A stretch of DNA of 64,000 nucleotides from Candidatus Dechloromonas phosphoritropha. Its GTDB lineage: Bacteria; Pseudomonadota; Gammaproteobacteria; Burkholderiales; Rhodocyclaceae. Shown here piece by piece: positions 10,051-18,070 of the stretch (the stretch's first letter is position 1; every line of letters starts with the position of its first letter). The stretch lies in NCBI GenBank assembly GCA_016722705.1, contig JADKGN010000004.1, positions 2,666,001 to 2,730,000 on the forward strand, given 5' to 3'. Under the pieces are notes generated by a model. That model was not told where the DNA came from. It was given only the letters and a program-made list of their open reading frames with translations, and ran no database searches. A program made the position numbers and the translations under genes.

Positions 10051-10737
10051 TTACGATCTGAAAAGGCGTGAATATTGGGTTTCGTGGCGGGCGCAGGCGA
10101 TGGCGAAGGCCGGCGTAAAGTTGGACCACAGCTTTTTTGGGCGATTTTTGGCGTTGACCGCAACAGCCGGAATATTGCCACCCAGATTTGCCAGCAGGCG
10201 CTGTCCCGCTGCCTGACCGAGCGGCACGGCTTTCAGCGCAGCCATCACCTGATTTTCGGCCCATGACCACAGGTAGGCTGTCAGGGCGGCTTCGGGGTCG
10301 ATCTGCCAGGCAGCGGCGATGCCGGCCCAGACAGTAGGAAAAGCGACTTCCGGCAGTGCTTCTACGCTGCTTGCAAGCTTGGCCAGCGAGTCGTCGCACA
10401 AATCGCGAATCAGGCGGCGCAGGGAAAAACCCATCTGGACCGTTTCGGCACGCAGTTCGGCAGATTCCCTGCTGGCGAGGAATTCCGCATTGAGGTTGGG
10501 GATTTCGGCGCTGTCGCCGGCTGACCACGTCGTCATCAGCGCGGCGACCAGTGGCGCCTCGAAGCAGCCGATACCGTGCTGCATCAAATCGGCGATCCAG
10601 CGACCCGCCGAGGCCTCGTCGCGGATGACGCCGGATTCGACGGCCCATTCCAGCCCCTGCGAATAGGTATAGGCGCCGACAGGCAAGGCCGGGCTGGCCA
10701 GTTGGAGCAGGCGGACGAGTTGCAGGCTGGTGTGCAT
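10051..10737 (-). CDS. ureF: Urease accessory protein UreF
   Basis: UreF bridges UreD and UreG during nickel insertion and acts on UreG's GTPase cycle. I place the start at the ATG at 10737 (product begins MHTSLQLVRLLQL, 228 residues), which matches the usual UreF N-terminus; the frame is open further upstream but runs through the preceding gene. The ALPVGAYTYSQGLEWAV segment near residue 17 is diagnostic. Close to the C-terminus (about 10146-10170) the coding sequence contains a copy of the dispersed GTTGCGGTC repeat, encoding VAVNAKNRP. Confidence 0.95.
   Translation of the reverse strand: MHTSLQLVRLLQLASPALPVGAYTYSQGLEWAVESGVIRDEASAGRWIADLMQHGIGCFEAPLVAALMTTWSAGDSAEIPNLNAEFLASRESAELRAETVQMGFSLRRLIRDLCDDSLAKLASSVEALPEVAFPTVWAGIAAAWQIDPEAALTAYLWSWAENQVMAALKAVPLGQAAGQRLLANLGGNIPAVAVNAKNRPKKLWSNFTPAFAIACARHETQYSRLFRS
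10146..10170. repeat. Dispersed repeat copy inside ureF
   Basis: TTTTTGGCGTTGACCGCAAC then AGCCGG on the plus strand; complement carries TGTTGCGGTCAACGCC. Encodes VAVNAK in UreF. Confidence 0.5.
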
Positions 10738-10742
10738 CGGAT

Positions 10743-11168
10743 TCAGGCCGGTAGTACCACGAAGCCGTGCTCGTCCAGCGAGAAAAAGGGATTGAAGCAG
10801 ACTTCCCAGAGAAAGCCATCCGGGTCGGCAAAATAGCCGCGAAAGCCGCCCCACGGTGCTTTCTCCCCGGCCAGAACCAGACTTCCGCCAGCCGCGATGG
10901 CTTCCTGAATGAGCGTATCGACCTCTGCTTCCGTGGCAACGTTGTGGGCCAGGGAAAAACGAGGAAAACCCGAACCGGTTGGCGACACCTTGGCATCATC
11001 GGCCAGGGCATCACGCCCGAATAACGCAAACGCCACACTGCCCGCCTGAAAGAAGGCGACAGCGGCCTCGCTGCCGGAAGACTCCTGCCAGCCAAGGGCG
11101 CGATAGAAGCTCCGGCTGCGTTCCAGATCGGCCACGCCGAGAGTGATGAAACTGATGGTCTGTTTCAT
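10743..11168 (-). CDS. VOC (glyoxalase/bleomycin-resistance) family protein inside the urease operon
   Basis: A 141-residue protein of the vicinal-oxygen-chelate fold: the N-terminal half starts SFITLGVADLERSRSFYRALGW and the C-terminal half has the conserved YFADPDGFLWEV ending, where the Glu is normally a metal ligand. The first-half His expected at the metal site is replaced (FITLGV), so a classical glyoxalase I site is not complete. It overlaps the ureE stop by four bases (ATGA) and ends five bases before ureF, so it is translated as part of the urease operon. The substrate is unknown; I do not assign a urease role on position alone. Confidence 0.85.
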   Translation of the reverse strand: MKQTISFITLGVADLERSRSFYRALGWQESSGSEAAVAFFQAGSVAFALFGRDALADDAKVSPTGSGFPRFSLAHNVATEAEVDTLIQEAIAAGGSLVLAGEKAPWGGFRGYFADPDGFLWEVCFNPFFSLDEHGFVVLPA

Positions 11169-11701
11169 CGCGGCTTGAACTGGTGGATTTTTGGCACGGA
11201 ACGGTGCGGGCCGTGGCCGGGGTTGTGCAGGTCGGGCGCCTGATCGTCGGCGTCGCCATGATGGTGATGACCGCCGCCATAGGCACCGGATTCGGGCTGG
11301 AAAGGCGCTTCGGTTTCGGCCACCGTGCAGCCGAGGCCTTTGACCATTTCGGCCAGTACATGGTCGGTCTGAAAGCGCAGCTTGCCGCCGTTATCGGTCG
11401 GCAGAATTTGCACCGGAACATGGCGGTTGCCAAGGTGGTAGGCGGCGCGTGCGAAGAGCAGTGGGCTGTCGGCCATGGCTTCGATCAGTTTCTCCGGCGC
11501 GGCGAGAATTTCGACGATGGCACTGGCGTTCTCTGCCGCCAGCTTGTCACCACCATGCAAGTGGTCGCCGCGCTCGAGGAAGATGCCGGCCTCGGCACCC
11601 GAGGCCAGCGTGACCTTCAGGCGACTGCGCTTGCGTTCGTCGTAGGCGAGCGCGACCGAATCTGTAGCGGCCTGAGTGGTACGTTGGTTGAGGATCAACA
11701 T
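11165..11701 (-). CDS. ureE: Urease accessory nickel chaperone UreE
   Basis: UreE is the dimeric metallochaperone that brings Ni2+ to the urease maturation complex. The 178-residue protein has the N-terminal peptide-binding-like domain and a C-terminal metal-binding domain containing GNRHVPVQI, then a His-rich tail (GGGHHHHGDADD followed by scattered His) that would hold additional nickel. The tail is longer than in species whose UreE ends after the core. The gene starts two bases after ureC and overlaps the VOC gene by four bases. Confidence 0.96.
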   Translation of the reverse strand: MLILNQRTTQAATDSVALAYDERKRSRLKVTLASGAEAGIFLERGDHLHGGDKLAAENASAIVEILAAPEKLIEAMADSPLLFARAAYHLGNRHVPVQILPTDNGGKLRFQTDHVLAEMVKGLGCTVAETEAPFQPESGAYGGGHHHHGDADDQAPDLHNPGHGPHRSVPKIHQFKPR

Positions 11702-11703
11702 GC

Positions 11704-13410
11704 TCAGAACAGGAAGTAACGTTGGGCCAGCGGTAGCTCGGTCGCCGGTTCGCAGACCAGATGCACGCCGTCGGCCTTGACCACGTAGGTTTCCGGATCG
11801 ACGGTGATTTCCGGCGTGGCATCGTTATGTACCATGTCCGACTTCTGGAGCTTGCGCGTGCCGGAAACGGCGATCAGCGCCTTGCTCAGGCCTAGTGCGA
11901 CAACCGCCGGGTTCTTGAGCGCCGCCTGTGAAACGAAGGTGACCGAGGTTTTCAGCGCCTTGCCGAAGCTGCCGAACATCGGCCGGTAATTCACCGGCTG
12001 CGGCGTCGGGATCGAGGCGTTGGGATCGCCCATCGCGGCAGCGGCGATCATGCCGCCCTTCAAAATCAGGCTCGGTTTGACGCCGAAGAAGGCTGGTTTC
12101 CACAGCACCAGGTCGGCGAGCTTCCCGACTTCGATGGAGCCGACGGTGTGCGCGATGCCGTGCGTCAGTGCCGGATTGATGGTGTATTTGGCGATGTAGC
12201 GTTTGACGCGGAAATTGTCATGGCGGGCGTTGTCTTCCGGCAGCGTGCCGCGCTGCAGCTTCATCTTGTGCGCCGCCTGCCAAGTTCGGATGATGACTTC
12301 GCCGACGCGACCCATGGCCTGCGAATCGGAACTCATCATCGAAAAGACGCCCAGATCGTGCAGGATGTCTTCGGCGGCGATGGTTTCGCGGCGGATGCGC
12401 GATTCGGCGAAGGCGATGTCCTCGGCGATGCTCGGGTCGAGGTGGTGGCAAACCATCAGCATATCGAGATGCTCGTCGATGGTATTGACCGTGTAGGGCA
12501 TGGTCGGGTTGGTCGAGCTGGGCAGGACATTGGGCAGGCCGGCCGCCTTGATGATGTCCGGGGCGTGGCCACCGCCAGCACCTTCGGTATGGAAGGTGTG
12601 GATGGTGCGGCCCTTGAAGGCGCCCAGCGTGGCTTCGACGAAGCCCGATTCGTTGAGCGTGTCGGTGTGGATGGCGACCTGGACGTCCATCTCGTCGGCC
12701 ACCGTCAGGCAGCAGTCGATGGCGGCCGGTGTCGTGCCCCAGTCTTCATGCAGCTTCAGCCCCATGGCGCCGGCTTCAACCTGTTCGCGCAACGCTTCCG
12801 GCAGGCTGGCGTTGCCCTTGCCGAGAAAGCCGAGGTTCATCGGGAAAGCCTCGGCCGCTTCGAGCATGCGGTGGATGTGCCACGGGCCGGGCGTGCAGGT
12901 CGTGGCAAAGGTGCCGGTCGCCGGGCCGGTGCCGCCGCCGATCATCGTCGTCACGCCGGAATAGAGCGCCTCGTCGATCTGCTGCGGGCAGATGAAATGG
13001 ATGTGGGCATCGATGCCACCGGCGGTGACAATCATGCCTTCACCGGCAATGACCTCGGTGCCGGGGCCGACGACAATCGTGACGCCGGGCTGGATGTCCG
13101 GGTTGCCGGCTTTGCCGATGGCGGCGATACGGCCGTCCTTCAAGCCGATGTCGGCCTTGACGATACCGGTCACCGCGTCGACGATCAATGCATTGGTGAT
13201 CACGGTATCGACGGTTTCGGCCGAGACACGCTGACCCTGGCCCATGCCGTCGCGGATGACCTTGCCGCCGCCGAATTTCACTTCCTCACCGTAGATCGTG
13301 TAGTCCTTCTCGACCCCGATGATCAGCTCCGTATCGGCCAGGCGCAGGCGGTCGCCGGCCGTCGGGCCGAACATTTCGGCATAGGCTTGGCGGGTGATTT
13401 TTGTGCTCAT
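11704..13410 (-). CDS. ureC: Urease alpha subunit
   Basis: UreC carries the dinuclear nickel centre that hydrolyses urea to ammonia and carbamate. The protein has 568 residues, the usual length for three-subunit bacterial ureases. Nickel ligands are visible at His136 and His138 (GGIDAHIHFICPQQ) and at the bridging, carbamylated Lys219 (MGLKLHEDWG). The mobile-flap segment MVCHHLD with the catalytic His is at about residues 319-325. The start overlaps the ureB stop by four bases. No frameshift or missing residue is seen, so the enzyme should be functional. Confidence 0.99.
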   Translation of the reverse strand: MSTKITRQAYAEMFGPTAGDRLRLADTELIIGVEKDYTIYGEEVKFGGGKVIRDGMGQGQRVSAETVDTVITNALIVDAVTGIVKADIGLKDGRIAAIGKAGNPDIQPGVTIVVGPGTEVIAGEGMIVTAGGIDAHIHFICPQQIDEALYSGVTTMIGGGTGPATGTFATTCTPGPWHIHRMLEAAEAFPMNLGFLGKGNASLPEALREQVEAGAMGLKLHEDWGTTPAAIDCCLTVADEMDVQVAIHTDTLNESGFVEATLGAFKGRTIHTFHTEGAGGGHAPDIIKAAGLPNVLPSSTNPTMPYTVNTIDEHLDMLMVCHHLDPSIAEDIAFAESRIRRETIAAEDILHDLGVFSMMSSDSQAMGRVGEVIIRTWQAAHKMKLQRGTLPEDNARHDNFRVKRYIAKYTINPALTHGIAHTVGSIEVGKLADLVLWKPAFFGVKPSLILKGGMIAAAAMGDPNASIPTPQPVNYRPMFGSFGKALKTSVTFVSQAALKNPAVVALGLSKALIAVSGTRKLQKSDMVHNDATPEITVDPETYVVKADGVHLVCEPATELPLAQRYFLF

Positions 13411-13712
13411 AGCGCCCCCTGGATCAAGCCACGGAAACCATAGACCCTGCGCTCGCCTGCCAGTGCCACCAGTTGCACGGTCCGCGTCTGACCCGGCTCG
13501 AAGCGCACGGCAGTGCCGGCTGCAATGTCGAGGCGGTAGCCACGCGCCACTTCGCGGTCGAAACTCAGGCCGGCGTTGGTTTCATAAAAATGGTAGTGCG
13601 AGCCGACCTGGATCGGGCGGTCGCCAGTATTGGCGACGACCAGCGTGATGGTCGGGCGCCCGGCGTTAAGTTCGAGTTCGCCGGGTTCGGCGAGGAGTTC
13701 TCCGGGAATCAT
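13407..13712 (-). CDS. ureB: Urease beta subunit
   Basis: The small beta subunit (101 residues) that packs against UreC and UreA in the (UreABC)3 trimer. It starts MIPGELLAEPGELELNAG and contains the conserved VGSHYHFYETN and FEPGQTRTVQLV segments. The ureA-ureB spacing is ten bases and it overlaps ureC. UreA and UreB are separate genes here, as in most proteobacteria, not fused as in Helicobacter or plants. Confidence 0.98.
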   Translation of the reverse strand: MIPGELLAEPGELELNAGRPTITLVVANTGDRPIQVGSHYHFYETNAGLSFDREVARGYRLDIAAGTAVRFEPGQTRTVQLVALAGERRVYGFRGLIQGAL

Positions 13713-13722
13713 GGGGCGCTCC

Positions 13723-14025
13723 TTAAATGATTGGGTTGTGGACGGTGACCAGCTTGGTGCCGTCCGGGAAGGTGGCCTCGACCTGGATTTCCGGGATCAG
13801 CTCGGCGATGCCGTCCATCACGTCGGCGCGGGTCAGCACCCGCGTGCCTTCGTGCATCAGCTCGGCGACGGTCCTGCCTTCGCGGGCGCCTTCCATGATC
13901 GCGCAGGTGATCAGCGCCACGGCTTCCGGGTAGTTAAGCTTCAGACCTTTCGCCTGGCGTCGCTCGGCGAGCAGGCCGGCGGTGAAGATCAGCAGTTTGT
14001 CTTTCTCGCGGGGTGTCAGTTCCAT
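13723..14025 (-). CDS. ureA: Urease gamma subunit
   Basis: The 100-residue gamma subunit begins MELTPREKDKLLIF, followed by the AEAVALI-like and IMEGAREG(R)TVAELM segments typical of the family, and ends with the FPDGTKLVTVHNPI segment. It is the first structural gene, nine bases after ureD, in the order ureD-A-B-C-E-VOC-F-G. A GAGG-type ribosome binding site lies just upstream (around 14033). Confidence 0.98.
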   Translation of the reverse strand: MELTPREKDKLLIFTAGLLAERRQAKGLKLNYPEAVALITCAIMEGAREGRTVAELMHEGTRVLTRADVMDGIAELIPEIQVEATFPDGTKLVTVHNPII

Positions 14026-14034
14026 ACGGACTCC

Positions 14035-14901
14035 TCAGGTATTCCAAATTCTGGGCAAAATTGCCGGTCGACCGCAACAGACCGGTCGCAGGATTTTCCA
14101 AAGTTCGGCGAACCACAGTCGGGCGGCTTCGCTATTGTCGCCCAGGTAACGCGCGACAAGCACGCCGGGCAGGGCAGTGAGGCCTTGGTTAGCTTGGTCG
14201 GGCGGAGCAATAGCACGCAAAGCTTCGAGCAGTGCAGCAGCCTGTTGCGGCAGTTCGGGAAAGCTGCACAGCAAGGTGCCGCACACAGTATTGCCGGCCC
14301 AGCCGGCCGTGCTGTTCAACATTGGGTCGCCGCCGGCAAAACAGCCGCGTTCGAGCCAGATTGGCTGCTTGCTGCGGTCGACCCGATAAAACAGGTCAAA
14401 ACGGCCATTGGTAAAACGCTCGCCGGCAGCGGCGCGACCGAGGCAGAGAATGTCCCAGCCGAGGAAACGGCTATCGGCGGCGAGCGAAACATGGGTGGCC
14501 ATGTGCGCCCAAGCGCCGTCGAAAAGGATAGTTTCCTGCGGCAACCACTCCAGCATTGCACCTTCGTCCACCGTGAAGTCGATGCGCTGCGAAGCTTCCG
14601 CTCCACCGCTGCGATACCACTTGCCGGCGCCGGGCGTGGTCAGTTGGGCGTGCGCGGCGCCGCCGATATCCGCCGAAATCACGAGATGATCACCGCCGAC
14701 GATGCCGGACGGGGGGTGCAGCACAATGGCCTGACAGACCGTCTCGCCTTCCGGGTAGAGGGCTTTCTGCACGCGCAGCGGTCCCTGATGGCGATTTTCA
14801 CGCAACACCGTCCTGGCGCCTGAACGGACGAAGGAAAGATTCAATTCAGCGTGCCAGGAGGAAGAAAGCGCCGGCGACGACACTGGAAGGCGCGAAGTCA
14901 T
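14035..14901 (-). CDS. ureD: Urease accessory protein UreD (UreH)
   Basis: UreD is the scaffold that binds apo-urease and, with UreF and UreG, channels nickel. From the ATG at 14901 the product is 288 residues and begins MTSRLPVSSPALSSSWHAEL; the body has RGARTVL, GPLRVQKALYPEG and LTTPGAGKWYRS, all UreD hallmarks. The extreme C-terminus (encoded at about 14053-14080) is formed by a copy of the dispersed GTTGCGGTC repeat and reads CCGRPAILP, which is probably not part of the conserved fold. The putative promoter ends only a few bases before this ATG, so the message may be leaderless or the real start slightly downstream. Confidence 0.94.
   Translation of the reverse strand: MTSRLPVSSPALSSSWHAELNLSFVRSGARTVLRENRHQGPLRVQKALYPEGETVCQAIVLHPPSGIVGGDHLVISADIGGAAHAQLTTPGAGKWYRSGGAEASQRIDFTVDEGAMLEWLPQETILFDGAWAHMATHVSLAADSRFLGWDILCLGRAAAGERFTNGRFDLFYRVDRSKQPIWLERGCFAGGDPMLNSTAGWAGNTVCGTLLCSFPELPQQAAALLEALRAIAPPDQANQGLTALPGVLVARYLGDNSEAARLWFAELWKILRPVCCGRPAILPRIWNT
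14053..14080. repeat. Dispersed repeat copy at the 3' end of ureD
   Basis: GGGCAAAATTGCCGGTCGAC then CGCAACAG; a full-length copy that forms the last dozen codons of ureD. Confidence 0.55.
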
Positions 14902-14907
14902 GCGCCA

Positions 14908-14953
14908 ATTATCCGGGAAACTCGGGACGGCTGGGAATACGCAGGAATGCGCA
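14908..14953 (-). promoter_or_regulatory. Putative urease-operon promoter with operator shared with urtB and urtA
   Basis: Read on the minus strand: TGCGCATT-CCTG-CGTATT (14953-14936), then 22 bases, then GATAAT (14913-14908) as a -10 candidate. The urtB and urtA upstream regions carry TACGCAAT-N4-CGTATT followed, 21 bases on, by TAATCT. The shared TACG/TGCG...CGTA dyad would be centred near -42, the position of a class II activator site. The link to a regulator is inferred. Confidence 0.55.
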
Positions 14954-15078
14954 GGGGTCGGAGTCGACCAAAAGCCTCCCTTCTGCCGCTCGACAAGTAA
15001 CTCGCCCGGGCATTGGCGGCCTTCAAACAAAGACATTCCCAGCCAGCCGTTTCCGGCCGGCCGGGAGTTCTGTGGCAG

Positions 15079-17259
15079 TTAGGCCAAATCGAACCGGTCA
15101 GCGTTCATGACCTTGGTCCAGGCGGACACAAAGTCCTGTACGAACTTCTGCTTATTATCATCCTGTGCATAGACCTCGGCATAGGCACGCAGAACCGAGT
15201 TCGAGCCGAAGACCAGATCGACGCGAGTTGCCGTCCATTTGACGGCACCAGTCTTACGGTCGCGGATTTCGTACAGATTTCGCCCGGCAGGTTTCCATAT
15301 GTAGGCCATGTCGGTCAAATTGACGAAGAAGTCATTGGTCAGCGCACCGACACGATCGGTGAATACTCCATGCTTGCTGCCACCGTGGTTGGTGCCAAGT
15401 ACGCGCATGCCACCCACCAAGGCTGTCATCTCGCAGGCCGTCAGTCGCATCAACTGGGCACGGTCAAGCAGCAATTCCTCGGCGCTGACCACGTAGTCCT
15501 TCTTCAGCCAGTTGCGGAAGCCGTCAGCCAAAGGCTCGAGCACATCGAACGACTCGGCATCGGTCATCGCATCGGTGGCATCGCCACGCCCCGGGGCGAA
15601 GGGCACGCTCACCTCGACACCCGCAGCCTTGGCAGCCTGCTCGATGCCGACGTTGCCCGCCAGCACGATCACATCGGCTACGCTGACGCCGGTCTCGGCG
15701 GCAATCCTTTCATAGACCGCCAGTACCTTGGCCAGACGCGCGGGTTCATTGCCTTCCCAGTCCTTCTGCGGAGCCAGACGGATGCGCGCACCATTGGCGC
15801 CGCCGCGCTTGTCCGAACCCCGGAAGGTATGGGCGCTGTCCCAGGCGGTGGACACCATTTCACTGATGCTGAGGCCGCTGGCGGCGATCTTCGCCTTGAC
15901 GGCGGCCACGTCGTAGTCCTTGCGGCCGGCGGGCACCGGATCTTGCCAGATCAGGTCTTCCTTCGGGGCGTCGGGGCCGATGTAGCGAGACTTCGGACCC
16001 ACGTCGCGGTGGGTCAGCTTGAACCAGGCACGGGCGAAGACTTCCGAGAAGTAGGCCGGATCCTTGTGGAAGCGCTCGGCGATCTTGCGGTATTCCGGGT
16101 CGAACCTCATCGCCATGTCGGCATCGGTCATCATCGGCTTGCAGCGGATCGACGGGTCTTCGACATCCACCGGCATGTCTTCTTCCTTGATGTTGATCGG
16201 TTCCCACTGATGAGCCCCCGCCGGGGACTTCTGCAGCCACCAGTCATAGCCGAGGAGCAGGTCGAAATAGCCGTTGTCCCATTTGGTGGGGTGGGTGGTC
16301 CACGCGCCTTCGATGCCGCTGGTCACGGTGTCGCGGCCGATGCCGCGGGTGGTGTGGTTGATCCAGCCCAGGCCTTGTTCTTCCAGTTCGGCACCTTCGG
16401 GCGACGGACCAAGGTTCGCGACACTGCCATTGCCGTGCGACTTGCCGACGGTGTGGCCGCCGGCGGTCAAGGCCACGGTTTCCTCGTCGTTCATGGCCAT
16501 GCGGGCGAAGGTGATGCGCACATCGTGCGCGGTCTTGAGCGGGTCGGGCTTGCCGTCCACGCCTTCCGGGTTCACATAGATCAGGCCCATCATCACGGCG
16601 GCCAGCGGGTTTTCCAGATCACGTTCGCCGGAGTAGCGGCTGCCCTGGCTGCCGCTGGGGGCGAGCCATTCCTTTTCGGAGCCCCAGTAGGTGTCTTTTT
16701 CCGGGTGCCAGATGTCTTCCCGGCCAAAGGCGAAACCGAAGGTCTTCAGACCCATCGATTCATAAGCCATGGTGCCGGCCAGGATGATCAGGTCGGCCCA
16801 GCTGATCTTGTTGCCGTATTTCTTCTTGATCGGCCACAGCAGGCGGCGCGCCTTGTCAAGGTTGGCGTTGTCCGGCCAGGAATTGATCGGCGCGAAACGC
16901 TGGTTGCCCGTGCCGCCACCGCCACGGCCGTCGGCGATGCGGTAGGTGCCCGCCGAATGCCAGGCCATACGGATCATCAGGCCGCCGTAGTGGCCCCAGT
17001 CGGCCGGCCACCAGTCCTGGCTGTCGGTCATGAACTCCTTGACGTCTTTCTTGAGCGCTTCGATGTCGAGCTTCTTGAGCTCTTCACGATAGTTGAAGCC
17101 CGCGCCCAGCGGGTTGGTCTTGGTATCGTGCTGGTGCAGGATGTCCAGGTTGAGGGCCTTGGGCCACCAATCCATGCTCGACATGCTTGCCGACGTCACA
17201 CCGCCGTGCATGACCGGGCATTGTCCGCCGGTATTCGTGTGGTTCTTATCCGCAGCCAT
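15079..17259 (-). CDS. katG: Catalase-peroxidase
   Basis: KatG is a bifunctional heme enzyme that removes hydrogen peroxide by catalase and peroxidase activities. The 726-residue protein has both halves of the duplicated peroxidase fold. The distal site Arg97, Trp100 and His101 is visible in MIRMAWHSAG, and the proximal heme ligand is in TAGGHTVGKSHG. Length is standard. It lies on the same strand as dps and 124 bases after it, so the two form an oxidative-stress pair. The 3' end is 177 bases before the ureD start. Confidence 0.99.
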   Translation of the reverse strand: MAADKNHTNTGGQCPVMHGGVTSASMSSMDWWPKALNLDILHQHDTKTNPLGAGFNYREELKKLDIEALKKDVKEFMTDSQDWWPADWGHYGGLMIRMAWHSAGTYRIADGRGGGGTGNQRFAPINSWPDNANLDKARRLLWPIKKKYGNKISWADLIILAGTMAYESMGLKTFGFAFGREDIWHPEKDTYWGSEKEWLAPSGSQGSRYSGERDLENPLAAVMMGLIYVNPEGVDGKPDPLKTAHDVRITFARMAMNDEETVALTAGGHTVGKSHGNGSVANLGPSPEGAELEEQGLGWINHTTRGIGRDTVTSGIEGAWTTHPTKWDNGYFDLLLGYDWWLQKSPAGAHQWEPINIKEEDMPVDVEDPSIRCKPMMTDADMAMRFDPEYRKIAERFHKDPAYFSEVFARAWFKLTHRDVGPKSRYIGPDAPKEDLIWQDPVPAGRKDYDVAAVKAKIAASGLSISEMVSTAWDSAHTFRGSDKRGGANGARIRLAPQKDWEGNEPARLAKVLAVYERIAAETGVSVADVIVLAGNVGIEQAAKAAGVEVSVPFAPGRGDATDAMTDAESFDVLEPLADGFRNWLKKDYVVSAEELLLDRAQLMRLTACEMTALVGGMRVLGTNHGGSKHGVFTDRVGALTNDFFVNLTDMAYIWKPAGRNLYEIRDRKTGAVKWTATRVDLVFGSNSVLRAYAEVYAQDDNKQKFVQDFVSAWTKVMNADRFDLA

Positions 17260-17383
17260 TTGATCTCTCCTGATGAAATGATTAAATGAAACAACGACTT
17301 CACATTAGAATGATCTCGCTATTTGAACCAATTGATTGCTTTAATTTTATTCATAGTAATTATCAATCGACCCTTGCTGAAGC
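17260..17383 (-). promoter_or_regulatory. AT-rich katG upstream region with a possible Fur/PerR-like site
   Basis: The region between dps and katG is strikingly A+T rich compared with its flanks. On the minus strand it holds TTGATAATTACTATGAAT (around 17369-17352), which resembles the NATWAT repeats bound by Fur-family regulators, and a GGAGAG ribosome site next to the katG ATG. The match is partial; OxyR control is an equally reasonable alternative for katG. Confidence 0.3.
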
Positions 17384-17878
17384 TCACTCCTCAAGCAAAC
17401 TACGCAGCATCCAAGCCGTTTTCTCATGTACGTCGATGCGCTGGGTCAGCACATCGGCGGTCGGTTGGTCATTGACTTTATCCACCAGTGCAAACAGATT
17501 GCGGGCCGTACGGGCGGTAGCCTCCTGCGTAGCAACCAGATGTCGAACCATGTCAGTTGCCTTGGGCACCCCCTCCGCCTCCTTGATCGAGGCGAGTTTG
17601 ACGAACTCCTTGTAGGTGCCCGGTGCGGGAAATCCCACTGATCGGATGCGCTCGGCGATGACATCCAAAGCATTCCACTGTTCGGTGTACTGGGTCATGA
17701 ACATGTTATGCAGGCTATTGAACTGCGGTCCAGTCACGTTCCAGTGGAAGTTGTGCGTCATCAAGTAAAGGGTATAACTGTCAGCCAATAGTGCCGACAA
17801 TCCGGCGGCAATCGCTTTGCGGTCGGATTCGCCAATGCCAATATCGATAGGCGCAGATTTGATTTTCCTGGTTGCCAC
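17384..17878 (-). CDS. dps: Dps family ferritin-like DNA-protection protein
   Basis: Dps forms a dodecamer that oxidises Fe2+ with hydrogen peroxide and stores the iron, protecting DNA. I choose the GTG at 17878 because it follows a strong AGGAG by seven bases; the product has 164 residues. The ferroxidase-site segment MTHNFHWNVTGP is at about residues 41-52 and the second half (WNALDVIAERIRSVG) supplies the partner ligands. Lys/Arg-rich N-terminus (ATRKIKSAP) fits a DNA-binding tail. It precedes katG on the same strand. Confidence 0.95.
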   Translation of the reverse strand: MATRKIKSAPIDIGIGESDRKAIAAGLSALLADSYTLYLMTHNFHWNVTGPQFNSLHNMFMTQYTEQWNALDVIAERIRSVGFPAPGTYKEFVKLASIKEAEGVPKATDMVRHLVATQEATARTARNLFALVDKVNDQPTADVLTQRIDVHEKTAWMLRSLLEE

Positions 17879-18070
17879 AATTGTTCTCCTCAAGGTGGGT
17901 GAACCCCGGATCATGTCGAGACAAGGTTTCCAGGCTGGAAACGGCGCTCGAACCAAACCCTCAGTTGATCCGGAGATCGTTGAAATCACTGTCCCTCTTG
18001 AAATAGCGGGAAGAGATTGGCTGGCTGGCGACAGGCTGGCTGGCTATGGAATGCACTACAGGCATTAACG

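Noticed and set aside
15013..17289. Very long open frame on the plus strand across katG (also antisense frames over purF and ureC)
   Set aside because: They mirror well-identified genes on the other strand; high G+C keeps antisense frames open, and their products show no domain.
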